Source: an uncultured Clostridia bacterium (GTDB lineage Bacteria; Bacillota; Clostridia; Monoglobales; Monoglobaceae). Taken from it: DNA of 64,000 nucleotides. Of this stretch, positions 17,159-26,436 are shown in pieces (the first letter of the stretch is position 1; each line of letters begins with the position of its first letter). The notes under the pieces were generated by a model, which was given only the letters and a program-made list of their open reading frames with translations, did not search any database and was not told the origin of the DNA. The translations under genes were made by a program, and so were the position numbers. The stretch spans positions 49,909 through 113,908 of the forward strand of contig CANQQJ010000004.1 in NCBI GenBank assembly GCA_947625905.1, written 5' to 3'.

Positions 17159-20023
17159 ATGGCGGCAAAAACAAAATCAACCAAAAAACCAAAACCGAAA
17201 AAAACGACGGCGAAAAATCGGCAAAGCGGCGCTTCACGCGGCGCGGCGAGAGCGGCGGCGAGGACAGAGAAGCCCGTCGCGGTCAAAAAACCCGTAAAGC
17301 GCATGTCGGGCGAGGTGCAGGGAATCCTGCTGATCACGGCCGCGCTGCTGCTTGTGTGCGCGTTTTTTGTGCCTGCCGCGGGGATCGTGGGCGAGTTTAT
17401 CAAAAACGTGTGCTACGGTCTGTTCGGCGCCGCGTCGTCGGTGTTTTTCGCGTATTTTATCTTGGCGGGCATAAACTCGTTCCGCCTCAAGGAAAACGAG
17501 AGCGCGGCCTATAAGTGGGTGGTCCTGCTCGGACTGATGATCTGCTCGGGCGTGATCTTCGCCCTTGTGAAGCACGACACATCGTTCACAAGCGGCGGCT
17601 TTATGTCAAATCTGCGAGCGCTTTATGAAAACGGAGTGGACGGCATCGGCGGCGGAATAATCAGCGGCTTTTTATGCAAGGTCCTGACGCTGCTCATCGG
17701 ATACATGGGCGCGTGGGTCTGCGCCTGTGCCCTGACGCTGGTTCTGTTTATAATACTGACCGGAATCTCGGTTGAGAAAATATTCAGGGGCATCGGAGGA
17801 TTTTTCGCGAGAATACGCGAGAGCTTCCGCAGCCGCATGGAGCGCGAGATCGAGCTTGATCCCGAAGACCCGCCCCACACCACCGAAAAAGCCGACAAGC
17901 GGCCGTCAACGCTCAGGCTCATGAGGGAGCGCCGCGCGGCGAAAAAAGAGGCGAAGCGCCTCAGACGCGAAGCTCGAAACAAAGACGGCCAAAAGATTCG
18001 AAGAGCCAAGCCGCGCCCCGAAAAGCCGAATATTCCCGAGACGCCAACCAAGCCGCAGCGGTTCGTTATCCGCGAGGACGAGGAGCAAAACGCCGAGTTC
18101 GCCGATCCGGAGCGTCCCAAATTCAGACTTGAGGATCTGCCCTTTGACATTGACGGAATAAAGAGCGGCACCATAGAGCTCGAAACGGACGATAACGATC
18201 CGTTTGACGATATCGACGCGCCCGCATTTCTGGATAAATCCGAAACAGGCGCTCTGACCGATATACCGCCGAAGGACGGCTCCGGGCCTAAACCCGAACC
18301 GGACGGCGGCGGCTTTGAGCCGCCGAGCGACGCGGCCATGGAGGACAAGCTCGACCCGCTGACAAAAGCTGCCCTGGACAGCGGCGCGCCCCTTGACGAG
18401 GCTGTGACCCGAGGCAGAAAAATGGCGCTTGACGGCGGCGGACCCCAAAAGGAGGCCTCCGAGGCGGACAAGATCGCCGACGAGATAGACAAAACGCAGG
18501 CGATGAGCACCCCCGTTTACTATCACTACAGCCTGCCTCCCATCGACCTTTTGACCGAGCCGCGCCACAGGCGCAAAACCAAGGACGAGATCAAGCGCGA
18601 GCTTGAGGAAAAAGCCAACCGCCTGCTCGACACCTTAAACAGCTTTAAGGTCGAGGCGCAGATAATAAACATAACGCAGGGGCCGTCGGTCACACGCTTT
18701 GAGCTGCAGCCCGGAAAGGGCGTCAAGGTCTCGAAGATCACGGGCCTCGCCGACGATATCGCGCTGAGCCTGGCGGCGTCGGGAGTCAGGATCGAGGCGC
18801 CGATCCCCGGGAAATCGGCGATAGGCATCGAGATACCCAACACCGAGCGCCAGTCGGTGCCGATACGCGAGGTCATCGACACGCCCGAATTTAAAAACAA
18901 AAAGTCAAAGACCGCGGTGGCGCTTGGCAAGGACATCAGCGGCAGCTGCGTCGTGGCGGACATAGCGGACTTTCCGCACATACTCATCGCCGGAGCCACG
19001 GGCTCAGGAAAATCGGTCTGCATAAACTCGCTTATCACAAGCATTTTGTACAAGGCGAAGCCCAACGAGATAAAAATGATAATGGTCGACCCCAAAATGG
19101 TCGAGCTGGGCGTTTACAACGGGATCCCGCATCTTCTGATCCCTGTCGTGACCGACCCGAAGCACGCGGCGGGCGCCCTAAACTGGGCGGTTATCGAGAT
19201 GCAGAACCGCTACGCGCTGCTCAAAGACAACAAGGTTCGCAACCTTGACGGCTACAACAAGCTGATGGAAGAAAACGGGGAGCCCGACGCCAAGCTGCCC
19301 GAGATCGTGATAATCATCGACGAGCTGGCCGACCTTATGAGCGTTGCGAAAAGTGAGGTCGAGGAAGCGATAAACCGCCTTGCGGCGCTGGCGAGAGCCG
19401 CCGGAATGTATCTGGTCATCGCGACCCAGAGACCGTCGGTCAACGTTATAACCGGCGTTATCAAGGCCAACATACCCTCGCGCATCGCGTTCGCGGTGTC
19501 GCAGCAGGTGGACAGCCGCACGATAATCGACTCGGCGGGCGCCGAAAAGCTTTTGGGAATGGGCGACATGCTGTATTATCCCAGAGGCGAGCTTAAACCC
19601 ATACGCGTGCAGGGCAACTATGTGTCCGACAACGAGATCGAGGCCCTTGTCAACTACATCAAGGACCAGTACGAGGCCGAGTATGACGAGGAGCTGATCG
19701 AGGAGATCGAAAAAGAGCACGAAAAAGTCGCGGCGGACCTTGAAAACGCCGCACCCCGCGAGACCTCGGGCTCGGACAGCGGCCCGCTCTCCAAAACCGA
19801 CGACATGTTTCTTGAGGCCGTCGAGCTTGTACTCGAGAACGGTCAGGCGTCGGTCGCAATGCTGCAGCGCAAATTCAAAATGGGCTACCAGCGCGCCGCC
19901 AAACTGATCGACCAGATGGAAGAGCGAAAAATAATAGGCCCTTACGAGGGCACCAAACCCCGCCAGGTCCTGATAACCCGCCAGGAACTGAACGAAATGA
20001 AATTCAACCGGGACAACACATAA
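17159..20023 (+). CDS. ftsK: DNA translocase FtsK/SpoIIIE
   Basis: This membrane-anchored hexameric motor pumps chromosomal DNA across the division or sporulation septum. A basic Lys/Ala-rich N-terminus (1-50) precedes about four membrane spans (about 55-205). A long acidic, Pro-rich linker (about 230-470) follows, then the RecA-like motor with Walker A GATGSGKS near residue 612 and Walker B IVIIIDELADLM near 717. A winged-helix gamma domain for reading orientation sequences ends the protein (about 885-954). It has 954 residues, between the short SpoIIIE and long FtsK forms. The AAAGGAG ribosome site sets the ATG. Whether it acts mainly in division or sporulation is not decided by sequence. 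Confidence 0.96.
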   Translation: MAAKTKSTKKPKPKKTTAKNRQSGASRGAARAAARTEKPVAVKKPVKRMSGEVQGILLITAALLLVCAFFVPAAGIVGEFIKNVCYGLFGAASSVFFAYFILAGINSFRLKENESAAYKWVVLLGLMICSGVIFALVKHDTSFTSGGFMSNLRALYENGVDGIGGGIISGFLCKVLTLLIGYMGAWVCACALTLVLFIILTGISVEKIFRGIGGFFARIRESFRSRMEREIELDPEDPPHTTEKADKRPSTLRLMRERRAAKKEAKRLRREARNKDGQKIRRAKPRPEKPNIPETPTKPQRFVIREDEEQNAEFADPERPKFRLEDLPFDIDGIKSGTIELETDDNDPFDDIDAPAFLDKSETGALTDIPPKDGSGPKPEPDGGGFEPPSDAAMEDKLDPLTKAALDSGAPLDEAVTRGRKMALDGGGPQKEASEADKIADEIDKTQAMSTPVYYHYSLPPIDLLTEPRHRRKTKDEIKRELEEKANRLLDTLNSFKVEAQIINITQGPSVTRFELQPGKGVKVSKITGLADDIALSLAASGVRIEAPIPGKSAIGIEIPNTERQSVPIREVIDTPEFKNKKSKTAVALGKDISGSCVVADIADFPHILIAGATGSGKSVCINSLITSILYKAKPNEIKMIMVDPKMVELGVYNGIPHLLIPVVTDPKHAAGALNWAVIEMQNRYALLKDNKVRNLDGYNKLMEENGEPDAKLPEIVIIIDELADLMSVAKSEVEEAINRLAALARAAGMYLVIATQRPSVNVITGVIKANIPSRIAFAVSQQVDSRTIIDSAGAEKLLGMGDMLYYPRGELKPIRVQGNYVSDNEIEALVNYIKDQYEAEYDEELIEEIEKEHEKVAADLENAAPRETSGSDSGPLSKTDDMFLEAVELVLENGQASVAMLQRKFKMGYQRAAKLIDQMEERKIIGPYEGTKPRQVLITRQELNEMKFNRDNT

Positions 20024-20051
20024 TCCCCGACAAAACGATTGGCATTAAATA

Positions 20052-20524
20052 GGCTCCCCTTCCTTTAGGAGGGGGAGCTGGCTGCGGCTTGTCCGCAGGC
20101 TGAGGGGGTGGATAGCTGCTATGATACCCCTACCACCGCAAGCGGTCCCCCTCCCCCACTATCGCAGGGGAGGCAAGCGGGCGGCAGATTGCCGCCCCTA
20201 CGGTGTGATGAAACCTGTAGGGGCGGATATTATACGCCCGTCTGCCTCCTCCCGGGAGGAGGTGGATTTTCGCCAAAGGCGAAAAGACGGAGGTGGGAAC
20301 GTAGTGATTAGTGATTAGCGAATAGTAATTAGAATCCCCCCTCAGTCGGGCTTTGCCCGACAGCTCCCCCAAGGGGGCGCCCATTTAAAGCCTCCTCCTG
20401 GGAGGAGGTGGCTGCGGCTTGCCGCAGACGGAGGTGGGAACGTAGTGATTAGTGATTAGCGAATAGTGATTAGAATAATAGTACGCAAAACGCCGTAGGG
20501 GACGGCGCCCTCGACGTCCCGTCC
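20052..20524. repeat. Interspersed hairpin-repeat cluster after ftsK
   Basis: The 534-nt gap between ftsK and the LRR gene holds no credible gene and is almost filled by repeat modules. Module F (CTCCCC..GGGGGAG hairpin, about 20055-20109) is shared with 34011-34056. A composite A element lies at 20179-20239. Module D copies lie at 20245-20297 and, with an altered hairpin, 20391-20438. The GTAGTGATTAGTGATTAGCG spacer (module C) lies at about 20298-20333 and 20439-20474. Module B (CAGTCGGGCTTTGCCCGACA core) lies at about 20339-20384. Module E, with a 20-mer GTACGCAAAACGCCGTAGGG at 20481-20500 that recurs at 22803-22822, ends the cluster. Confidence 0.85.
20179..20239. repeat. Composite repeat A, copy 1 (centre orientation 1)
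   Basis: This 61-bp element has a left arm (GGGCGGCAGATTGCCGCCCC then TAC), a 15-bp centre GGTGTGATGAAACCT, and a right arm starting GTAGGGGCGGATATTATACG. The inner arm ends CCCCTAC and GTAGGGG are inverted repeats. The same arms at 22623-22683 flank the centre in the opposite orientation. Confidence 0.85.
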
Positions 20525-20557
20525 CCTTGAATTTAATTGGGAAGAATTAATTATTTT

Positions 20558-22102
20558 TTACAAACTCATTTCCGCGGTTTCGGTCAGCGGCTTTATGCTG
20601 TCCGTATCGCTCCACAGCATTACTTTTATGTTTGAATCCGCAAGGTCAACATTGTCAAACGCGACCGTATCCGCCGCGGACTTTGCAGTCATAAATCGCA
20701 GCGCTCCGTTTTTGTTATATACCGCCAGAACAACAGTTCCGCTTATGCCGTCAAGATTTATAATATCGACATTTGCTCCATTGACCGTGCAGCTTGTTAT
20801 CAGGATGCCCGGCTCACCCGGCATGGGTGAGTTGTAGTGAATAGTGGCGTTTAGTAACGCGTCGTTTGAAACTTCGCCGTTTGGTCCTTGCATTGATTCT
20901 GTATCTATATTAATTTTTTCCCATTCTTGCTCACTGCCTGCATAATATACGTCTTTTAATGCTTTGCAGTCATTGAACGCAGCGAATGATATTTTATTTA
21001 CACTTTTCGCCATTGTTACAGTTTTTAAACTTTCGCATTCCGAAAATACATGCGGTCCTATTTCTGTTATACCATTTGGTATGATTACACTCTTCAGCTG
21101 AGGGCATTCGGCAAAAGTACCCTGTGGAATAATTTGGATTCCTTTGCCCAAAACGGCATTCTCCAAATTTTCACAAAGATAAAACACATTTTCCCCTAAT
21201 TCATTTACGCTGTCAGGAATTTCAATTGTTCTGATGCCGGATCCCCAAAAAGCATATTTTCCAATAGTTTCCACTCCCGACGGAATATTTATATCGGTCA
21301 AGTTATAACATAACATAAATGAAGATGAACCGATTGTTTTTGTGTTTTCCGTAATGATAACCTTGTTTATATCGCACCCACGAAAAGCTCCTGATTCAAT
21401 TTCGACAAGAGTGCTTGGAGTCTTATAACTGCCTGTTTTTGCTCTCGGACATTGAATTAGATTTGTTTTTGATTTATTAAATAACACACCATTTTCCGAC
21501 GAATAGTTTTGATTATCGGTTTCAACGTTAATATCTGTTAAGTTATTAATATCAAATGCACCTGCACCGATCGTAATGACACTTTTAGGGATATCTACAG
21601 TTTTTATACCGGTTCCCGAAAAGGCCTCCGATCCAATAATTACAATATTCTTTGGAAGATGAATTTCACTCAAATCCTCGCACCGTGCAAAAGCACTATC
21701 TTCTATTTCTGTGACACTGTCTGCAATTGTGATACTTTTTAAACTGCTGTCCCAGAATGCACCTTGGCCGATTTTTAAAACACCGTTTTCAATTTTTGTG
21801 CTTTGTATTTTTAATCCCGAAAATGTATAACTCCCAATATACGTAATGCCCGGTTTAATTATAAGATTTTTTACAGTAGTAAGGCCTAAACCCCACGGCC
21901 TGCTATATGCTCCAAAATAATCCGCCATCTCTCCCGTGCCGCTGATCGTCAGGGTGCCTTCGCTGTCAAGTGTCCATTTCACATTGTCACCCTGCGCTCC
22001 GCAGTTGCCGCTGTCTACTATTGTTGCCGCATTTACGGGCATAAACGTCAGCAGCGCGCAAATCATTGTTAATACCAAACTTAAACATAAAACTCTTTTC
22101 AT
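20558..22102 (-). CDS. Secreted BspA-type leucine-rich-repeat protein
   Basis: The protein has a signal peptide (about 1-24, ending VNA) and then about fifteen LRR_5 repeats with the pattern IxxxAFxxCxxLxxIxIPxxVxxI. A short beta-rich domain of about 65 residues closes the C-terminus. BspA-like proteins are surface or secreted adhesin-like proteins in gut and oral bacteria; the ligand here is unknown. I set the start at the ATG at 22102 because AGGAGGT lies 9 nt upstream and the signal peptide begins there; the longer open frame reads through the leader. The product is 514 residues. There is no SLH domain, LPxTG or lipobox, so it may be freely secreted. Confidence 0.88.
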   Translation of the reverse strand: MKRVLCLSLVLTMICALLTFMPVNAATIVDSGNCGAQGDNVKWTLDSEGTLTISGTGEMADYFGAYSRPWGLGLTTVKNLIIKPGITYIGSYTFSGLKIQSTKIENGVLKIGQGAFWDSSLKSITIADSVTEIEDSAFARCEDLSEIHLPKNIVIIGSEAFSGTGIKTVDIPKSVITIGAGAFDINNLTDINVETDNQNYSSENGVLFNKSKTNLIQCPRAKTGSYKTPSTLVEIESGAFRGCDINKVIITENTKTIGSSSFMLCYNLTDINIPSGVETIGKYAFWGSGIRTIEIPDSVNELGENVFYLCENLENAVLGKGIQIIPQGTFAECPQLKSVIIPNGITEIGPHVFSECESLKTVTMAKSVNKISFAAFNDCKALKDVYYAGSEQEWEKINIDTESMQGPNGEVSNDALLNATIHYNSPMPGEPGILITSCTVNGANVDIINLDGISGTVVLAVYNKNGALRFMTAKSAADTVAFDNVDLADSNIKVMLWSDTDSIKPLTETAEMSL

Positions 22103-22129
22103 AAAAATGTACCTCCTGAAAATAAAAAG

Positions 22130-22157
22130 TGTGTGGTCACAAACGGAACCACACACG
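22130..22157 (-). promoter_or_regulatory. Leader stem-loop of the LRR gene
   Basis: GTGTGTGGT and ACCACACAC form a perfect 9-bp stem around a loop of about 10 nt, located 28-55 nt upstream of the start codon. It may modulate the leader RNA. The ACCACAC sequence resembles the outer ends of the neighbouring palindromic element. Confidence 0.5.
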
Positions 22158-22180
22158 AAAAATGCACAGCTCCGATTGTT

Positions 22181-22313
22181 ACCACACAATTCCTAAATCG
22201 TTATACACCTATAAATACGAGTACATAGGATAGAGTGTACATTTTTGCCGAACACAAAAATGTACCCATTTATAGGCATAATTATATTTATTAAATTTTA
22301 GGAATTATGTGGT
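22181..22313. repeat. 133-bp nested palindromic element
   Basis: Three concentric inverted repeats are present. The outer pair, 22181-22198 (ACCACACAATTCCTAAAT) with 22295-22313, is nearly perfect. The middle pair, 22208-22216 with 22268-22276 (CCTATAAAT/ATTTATAGG), is perfect. The inner pair, 22237-22247 with 22255-22265 (GTACATTTTTG and its complement), is perfect with a 7-nt loop. The whole could fold into one long hairpin. Its size and terminal repeats resemble a miniature inverted-repeat element; no transposase is nearby. The gap up to 22438 is otherwise AT-rich with nothing recognised. Confidence 0.8.
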
Positions 22314-22438
22314 GATTACATTCTATCATATTATTTCCAAAAGGTCAATAAAAAATTAAAAATATAAATAAACAACGGCACAGTCAAAACCATGCCGCCG
22401 CAAAAAAACAAAACTTTATTTTTATGGAACATGTTAAA

Positions 22439-22873
22439 TTTTTCCTAGTCTCTACGTTAACCCCTCTCAGTCAGCTGCGCTGACAGCTCTCCCCAAGGGG
22501 CGAGCCGGGACGTCGAGGGCGCCGTCCCCTACGAACGTAGTGATTAGTAATTAGCGAATAGTTATTAGACTCCCCCCCTCAGTCGGGCTTTGCCCGACAG
22601 CTCCCCCGAGGGGGCGCCTAACGGGCGGCAGATTGCCGCCCCTACAGGTTTCATTACACCGTAGGGGCGGATATTATCCGCCCGGCCTAGTCTCTAGTAC
22701 CTATTTCCTAGTCTCTACGTTGACCCCTCTCAGTCACCTTCGGTGACAGCTCTCCCCAAGGGGCGAGCCGGGACGCCGGGGTCGTCGTCCCCTACAACCA
22801 AAGTACGCAAAACGCCGTAGGGGCGGACGACCTCGGCCGCCCGACCTATTCGCTAATCGCTAATCACTACGTT
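22439..22873. repeat. Interspersed hairpin-repeat cluster before the sce7726 gene
   Basis: Module B occurs three times: about 22461-22505, 22576-22619 and 22724-22768, the first and third in a CTCAGTCA..TGACAG variant. Module E (GCCGGGACG..CGTCCCCTAC) follows at about 22504-22534 and 22764-22796. Module C lies at about 22535-22569 and, inverted, 22847-22873. The composite A element is at 22623-22683. TAGTCTCTACGTT tags occur near 22448 and 22709. The inverted module C overlaps the 3' end of the sce7726-like gene. Confidence 0.85.
22623..22683. repeat. Composite repeat A, copy 2 (centre inverted)
   Basis: The arms match copy 1 at 20179-20239, but the 15-bp centre reads AGGTTTCATTACACC, which is the reverse complement of the copy 1 centre with one base difference. 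The arms themselves are in the same orientation as in copy 1. Confidence 0.85.
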
Positions 22874-23404
22874 ATATTCACGCTCGAACAGTTCTTGGCA
22901 CAGGGCACGCTTCAGGGTTTGCTCGCCGAGCTTTTCGATCATGTATTTTATCACGAACAGCTTGCTCTTGTCAGCGTATTTGTAAAGCCCGTTTTCGAGC
23001 CTTATATTCATAAGCTCGCTGCGCCAGAGCAGCGACAGCTGCCACCGCATTTTGGCTTTCGGATTTTTTTCGGCCTCGCGCAGCACGCGGATGTCGTTTC
23101 CCACATCGGGGATCATGATTATCCCCCAATGGGGCGGCACGTGCTTGTGGGCGTTTTTTCTGTGGGTCTCGCCCACAACGAGGTAGTTTTTGTCAAAGTA
23201 TTTGTCGTAATACTTGGTCTGAGACGGAAGGCGCGCGTAGGTGTCGCCGTTGCTTTTGAGCTCAAATCCCAGCAGCTCGTCGGGCAGCACCGCCATAACA
23301 TCGGCGCGGGTCTTGCCGATAACCACCTCTTCCATCACTCGGATCTTCTCAAATTTTGAGTCGAGGTACCAGAAAAAATCCTCTTTCATATCGGTTTCAA
23401 GCAT
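22853..23404 (-). CDS. sce7726-type PD-(D/E)XK nuclease-fold protein
   Basis: The 183-residue protein matches the sce7726 pattern: TRADVMAV, then LLGFELKSNGDTYARLPSQ and YYDKYFDKNYLVV, then HWGIIMI. The Asp and the E-L-K triplet fit the active site of restriction-like nuclease folds, but the cellular role of the family is not established. The ATG at 23404 has GGAG 8 nt upstream and overlaps the radical SAM gene by 19 nt, so translation may be coupled. The last codons (NVVISD and stop) are read from an inverted copy of repeat module C, so the natural C-terminus may have been replaced by repeat sequence. Confidence 0.75.
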   Translation of the reverse strand: MLETDMKEDFFWYLDSKFEKIRVMEEVVIGKTRADVMAVLPDELLGFELKSNGDTYARLPSQTKYYDKYFDKNYLVVGETHRKNAHKHVPPHWGIIMIPDVGNDIRVLREAEKNPKAKMRWQLSLLWRSELMNIRLENGLYKYADKSKLFVIKYMIEKLGEQTLKRALCQELFEREYNVVISD

Positions 23405-24378
23405 AATCTCACTCCGTATTTTTCTTTAAAGTACTCACGGTTGCAGCCCCTCTGGCCTATGATCTTAGAGGTCTCGGAGGGTGGCGCGAAAATCTCGTAC
23501 TCCCGATCCCGTATTCCGTTTTTTATTATCTCCGCTTCGATCTTATTTCTGTATATCCTGTTTTCGACCAGCTCGCCGAAAGCCGAGTGAAACGGCCCCG
23601 CGACTATATTCCCGTCCGAGCGCAGGTCCTCGCCGGGGTACAGCCCAACGCGGATAACGCTTATGCCGTTTTCTCTGAAACGGCTCAGGATCTCGGCCGA
23701 GGTCTCGACCGCCTCCTCAAGAGTCAGAGGCGAGTATTCTCCGCTTTTGTAAAGATTTTCAAGCCGCGTTCCGCTCAGCACCAGCGTGGGGTATATCCTT
23801 GAGCATGAGGGATTCAGCTCAATTATTTTTTCGCAGGTATAAATATCGGTCTCTTTGTCAGAGCCGTACATTCCGACCATCATCTGCAGCCCCAGGTCAA
23901 TCCCGCGCTCCTTTATCAGCGCGGACGCCTCTTTCACCCGCTCAAAGGTGTGGCCGCGGCGGTTGAGTTCAAGCACCCGATCGCTCGCTGACTGCACGCC
24001 CAGCTCTATTGTCCTGACACCGAACTCCTCACATTGATCGAGCACGTTTTTGTTTATGTAGTCGGGTCTGGTGGACAGTCTGATCCCGCGTATTCTATTG
24101 TCTCGGAATGAGACGGCGGTCTCGAAAAAGCGGCGCTGGAGCTCAAGGCTGAGCCCCGTGAAGCTGCCGCCGAAGAACGCGATCTCGATATCGCAGTCGG
24201 GATTTTTGATAGTCGCGAGTATCTTGGATATCTCTGTTCCCGCCCGCTCGGGCGTCACCGAGGTCTGAAAGCCCGTTATCTTGCGCTGATTGCAGAAAAC
24301 GCAGTCGTGGCCGCAGCCCTCGTGGGGAATAAACAGCGGGATATTAAACTTTTTTCTCACGGGTCTGCTCGAGGGCAT
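23386..24378 (-). CDS. Radical SAM protein, Elp3-like (COG1243)
   Basis: The N-terminal iron-sulfur motif is GCGHDCVFCN with Cys22, Cys26 and Cys29 (CX3CX2C). SAM-binding glycines follow in IAFFGGSFTG. Later LGLQMMVGMYGSDKET and VRVGLYPGE match the Elp3-like radical SAM group. The 330-residue length lacks the acetyltransferase domain of true Elp3, so tRNA wobble uridine modification is only a family-level guess. The gene overlaps rnc by 35 nt, a pairing with RNase III that is common in Clostridia. The first codons lie inside rnc and no strong ribosome site can be separated from it. Confidence 0.85.
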   Translation of the reverse strand: MPSSRPVRKKFNIPLFIPHEGCGHDCVFCNQRKITGFQTSVTPERAGTEISKILATIKNPDCDIEIAFFGGSFTGLSLELQRRFFETAVSFRDNRIRGIRLSTRPDYINKNVLDQCEEFGVRTIELGVQSASDRVLELNRRGHTFERVKEASALIKERGIDLGLQMMVGMYGSDKETDIYTCEKIIELNPSCSRIYPTLVLSGTRLENLYKSGEYSPLTLEEAVETSAEILSRFRENGISVIRVGLYPGEDLRSDGNIVAGPFHSAFGELVENRIYRNKIEAEIIKNGIRDREYEIFAPPSETSKIIGQRGCNREYFKEKYGVRLCLKPI

Positions 24379-25012
24379 ATTTCGCCGCCTCCTGTTCCGC
24401 GCTCTTGCGTGTCTTGCCGCCGCCTTTGCCGATGACCTTTCCGCGGTAGACCGCCTCGACCTCGAAATACGGATTGTGGTCGGGGCCCGACTTGCTGATC
24501 AGGCGGTATGTCACCACCTCGCGGTTCCTGTCGCGTTTTTGATAGTAGCTCTGTATCTCGGACTTATAGTTCTCTAGTTCCACATACGAGGTGTCGCCTA
24601 TCATATCGCCGATCGTGTTCATCACAAATTCGCGGGCGGGTTCTATGCCGCCGTCTAAGTATATCGCCGCGAGCACGGCCTCGTATGTATCGGCCAGCAC
24701 CGAGTCCTTGCGCTTGCCGCCCGACATCTGCTCCGAGCGCCCGAAACGCAGGTCCTCGCCAAGCTCCAGTTTGCCCGCCGCGATAGCCAGCGTTTTCTCG
24801 CATACAGCGTTGGCTCTGATCTCGGTCAGCTCGCCCTCCGCGACACCGCGGTATTTTTTGTATATATGATCGGCGACCACAAACGACAGCACGCTGTCGC
24901 CCAGAAACTCCAGTCTCTGATTGCTCTCGATATGCTTGTCGTTGGCGAATGAAATATGCGTGGTCGCCAGCCGGTACAGATCTCTGTTATTGAATTTATA
25001 ATTGTACTTCAT
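24344..25012 (-). CDS. rnc: Ribonuclease III
   Basis: This endonuclease cleaves double-stranded RNA in rRNA maturation and mRNA decay. The signature RLEFLGDSVLSFVV carries the metal ligands, with the second acidic cluster in DTYEAVLAAIYLDGG. A double-stranded-RNA-binding domain occupies about 155-220, ending GKGGGKTRKSAEQEAAKYAL. Length is 222 residues, normal. The ATG follows AAAGGAG. It sits downstream of fabF beyond a terminator, so some of its expression probably comes from readthrough or from a promoter I could not identify. Confidence 0.96.
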   Translation of the reverse strand: MKYNYKFNNRDLYRLATTHISFANDKHIESNQRLEFLGDSVLSFVVADHIYKKYRGVAEGELTEIRANAVCEKTLAIAAGKLELGEDLRFGRSEQMSGGKRKDSVLADTYEAVLAAIYLDGGIEPAREFVMNTIGDMIGDTSYVELENYKSEIQSYYQKRDRNREVVTYRLISKSGPDHNPYFEVEAVYRGKVIGKGGGKTRKSAEQEAAKYALEQTREKKV

Positions 25013-25032
25013 AATATACTCCTTTAAATTTG

Positions 25033-25063
25033 AAAATAAAGGCTCCCCCGCGCGGGGGAAGCC
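25033..25063 (-). terminator. Rho-independent terminator after fabF
   Basis: On the minus strand, a GC-rich hairpin (GGCTTCCCCCGCGCGGGGGAGCC without its neighbours exceeds the limit, so only its ends GGCTTCCCC and GGGGAGCC are given) spans 25041-25063 and is followed by TTTATTTT. It lies 18 nt past the fabF stop and would end the fatty-acid operon transcript. Confidence 0.8.
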
Positions 25064-25081
25064 TGTGTCGTCCCTGTTGTG

Positions 25082-26320
25082 CTACTCGGCGTATTTTTTG
25101 ATCACGATCGAGGCGTTGTGGCCGCCGAATCCGAGCGAGTTTGAAACGGCGTACTCAATATCCGCCGCCCTGCCCTTGTTGGCGACATAGTCAAGGTCGC
25201 ATTCGGGGTCCGGGTCGTCCAGATTGATGGTGGGCGGCAGGAATCCGTCGCGGACAGCCCACGCGGAAATAATGCCCTCGATGCCTCCGGCGGCGCCCAG
25301 CATATGGCCGGTCATCGACTTGGTTGAGCTGACCGCCAGCTTGTACGCGTGATCGCCGAACACCGTCTTGATGGCCGCGGTCTCGAACTTGTCGTTATAG
25401 GGCGTCGATGTGCCGTGGGCATTTATGTAATCGACTTGGTCGGGGCTGATACCCGCGTCCTTAACGGCCGCCGCCATACATCTGGCGCCGCCCTCTCCGT
25501 CGGGAGCGGGGGCCGTGATATGATAAGCGTCGTTAGTCGAGCCGTAACCGACAAGCTCGGCGATTATATTCGCGCCGCGCGCCTTAGCGTGCTCAAGCGA
25601 CTCGATTACCATAATGCCGCTGCCCTCGCCCATGATAAAGCCGTCGCGCTTTTTGTCAAAGGGCGAGCACGCTTTTTCGGGCTCGTCGTTTCTGGTCGTC
25701 AGCGCCTTCATGGACGAGAATCCCGCCAGAGCCAGCTGATTGATGGTCGCCTCGGCTCCGCCCGTCAGCATAACGTCGGCGTCGCCTCTGCGTACCGCCA
25801 GCATAGCCTGGCCTATGGCGTCGGTTCCCGACGCGCAGGCCGAAACCGTCGTAAGATTAACGCCCTTACATCCGAACGCTATTCCTATCTGGCCCACGGC
25901 CATGTTTGATATCATCATCGGTATCATAAAAGGCGAGACTCTGCCGGGGCCCTTGTCGAGCAGTCTTTTGTGCTGCTCGCACAGCGTGTTGATGCCGCCG
26001 ATGCCCGAGCCGACCATAACGCCGACGCGGGTCGGGTCCTCCTGTTTCATGTCAAGCTTCGCGTCGTCAACGGCTATCTTCGCCGCCGCGACCGCGTACT
26101 GCACGAAAAGGTCCATGCGCTTTGCCTCTCTCTTGTCTATATACTCGGACGCGTCGAAGTCCTTGACCTCGGCGCCCACTTGGCACGCGAAGTCTGTCGG
26201 GTTGAACTTTGTTATCCTGCCGATTCCCGAAACGCCGTTTTTTATGTTCTCCCAAACATTGTCGGTTCCTATGCCGACCGGCGTTATCGCTCCGACGCCC
26301 GTTATAACTACTCTGTTCAT
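25082..26320 (-). CDS. fabF: Beta-ketoacyl-ACP synthase II
   Basis: FabF elongates acyl chains by condensing acyl-ACP with malonyl-ACP. The catalytic Cys162 lies in [14 protein letters not shown], and the two active-site histidines lie in [12 protein letters not shown] and [15 protein letters not shown]. The ATG at 26320 has GGAGGAAAC upstream and opens with [16 protein letters not shown]; a 42-codon upstream extension is non-coding leader that contains a hairpin. The product has 412 residues. It is the last gene of plsX-fabH-fabK-fabD-fabG-acpP-fabF. Confidence 0.97.
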   Translation of the reverse strand: MNRVVITGVGAITPVGIGTDNVWENIKNGVSGIGRITKFNPTDFACQVGAEVKDFDASEYIDKREAKRMDLFVQYAVAAAKIAVDDAKLDMKQEDPTRVGVMVGSGIGGINTLCEQHKRLLDKGPGRVSPFMIPMMISNMAVGQIGIAFGCKGVNLTTVSACASGTDAIGQAMLAVRRGDADVMLTGGAEATINQLALAGFSSMKALTTRNDEPEKACSPFDKKRDGFIMGEGSGIMVIESLEHAKARGANIIAELVGYGSTNDAYHITAPAPDGEGGARCMAAAVKDAGISPDQVDYINAHGTSTPYNDKFETAAIKTVFGDHAYKLAVSSTKSMTGHMLGAAGGIEGIISAWAVRDGFLPPTINLDDPDPECDLDYVANKGRAADIEYAVSNSLGFGGHNASIVIKKYAE

Positions 26321-26365
26321 TTTGCTGTTTCCTCCTAAGCCTTTCGCTTTTGTAGATTTCGATAA

Positions 26366-26410
26366 ATTATACAGAGGCTTGCTTTGACAAAAAACAAGCT
26401 TCTGTATAAT
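26366..26410 (-). promoter_or_regulatory. Long leader hairpin between acpP and fabF
   Basis: ATTATACAGAGGCTTG (26366-26381) pairs with CAAGCTTCTGTATAAT (26395-26410) at 15 of 16 positions around a 13-nt loop. It could lower or pause transcription into fabF, giving acpP more mRNA than fabF, or it could stabilise the fabF mRNA. A TATAAT occurs on both strands of the stem but lacks a good -35. Confidence 0.55.
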
Positions 26411-26436
26411 CTGCCGCTTTTGGCACACGGACACAC

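Noticed and set aside
20108..20384. Several short overlapping frames after ftsK
   Set aside because: They lie inside interspersed repeats and recur wherever the modules occur; no ribosome site or family match.
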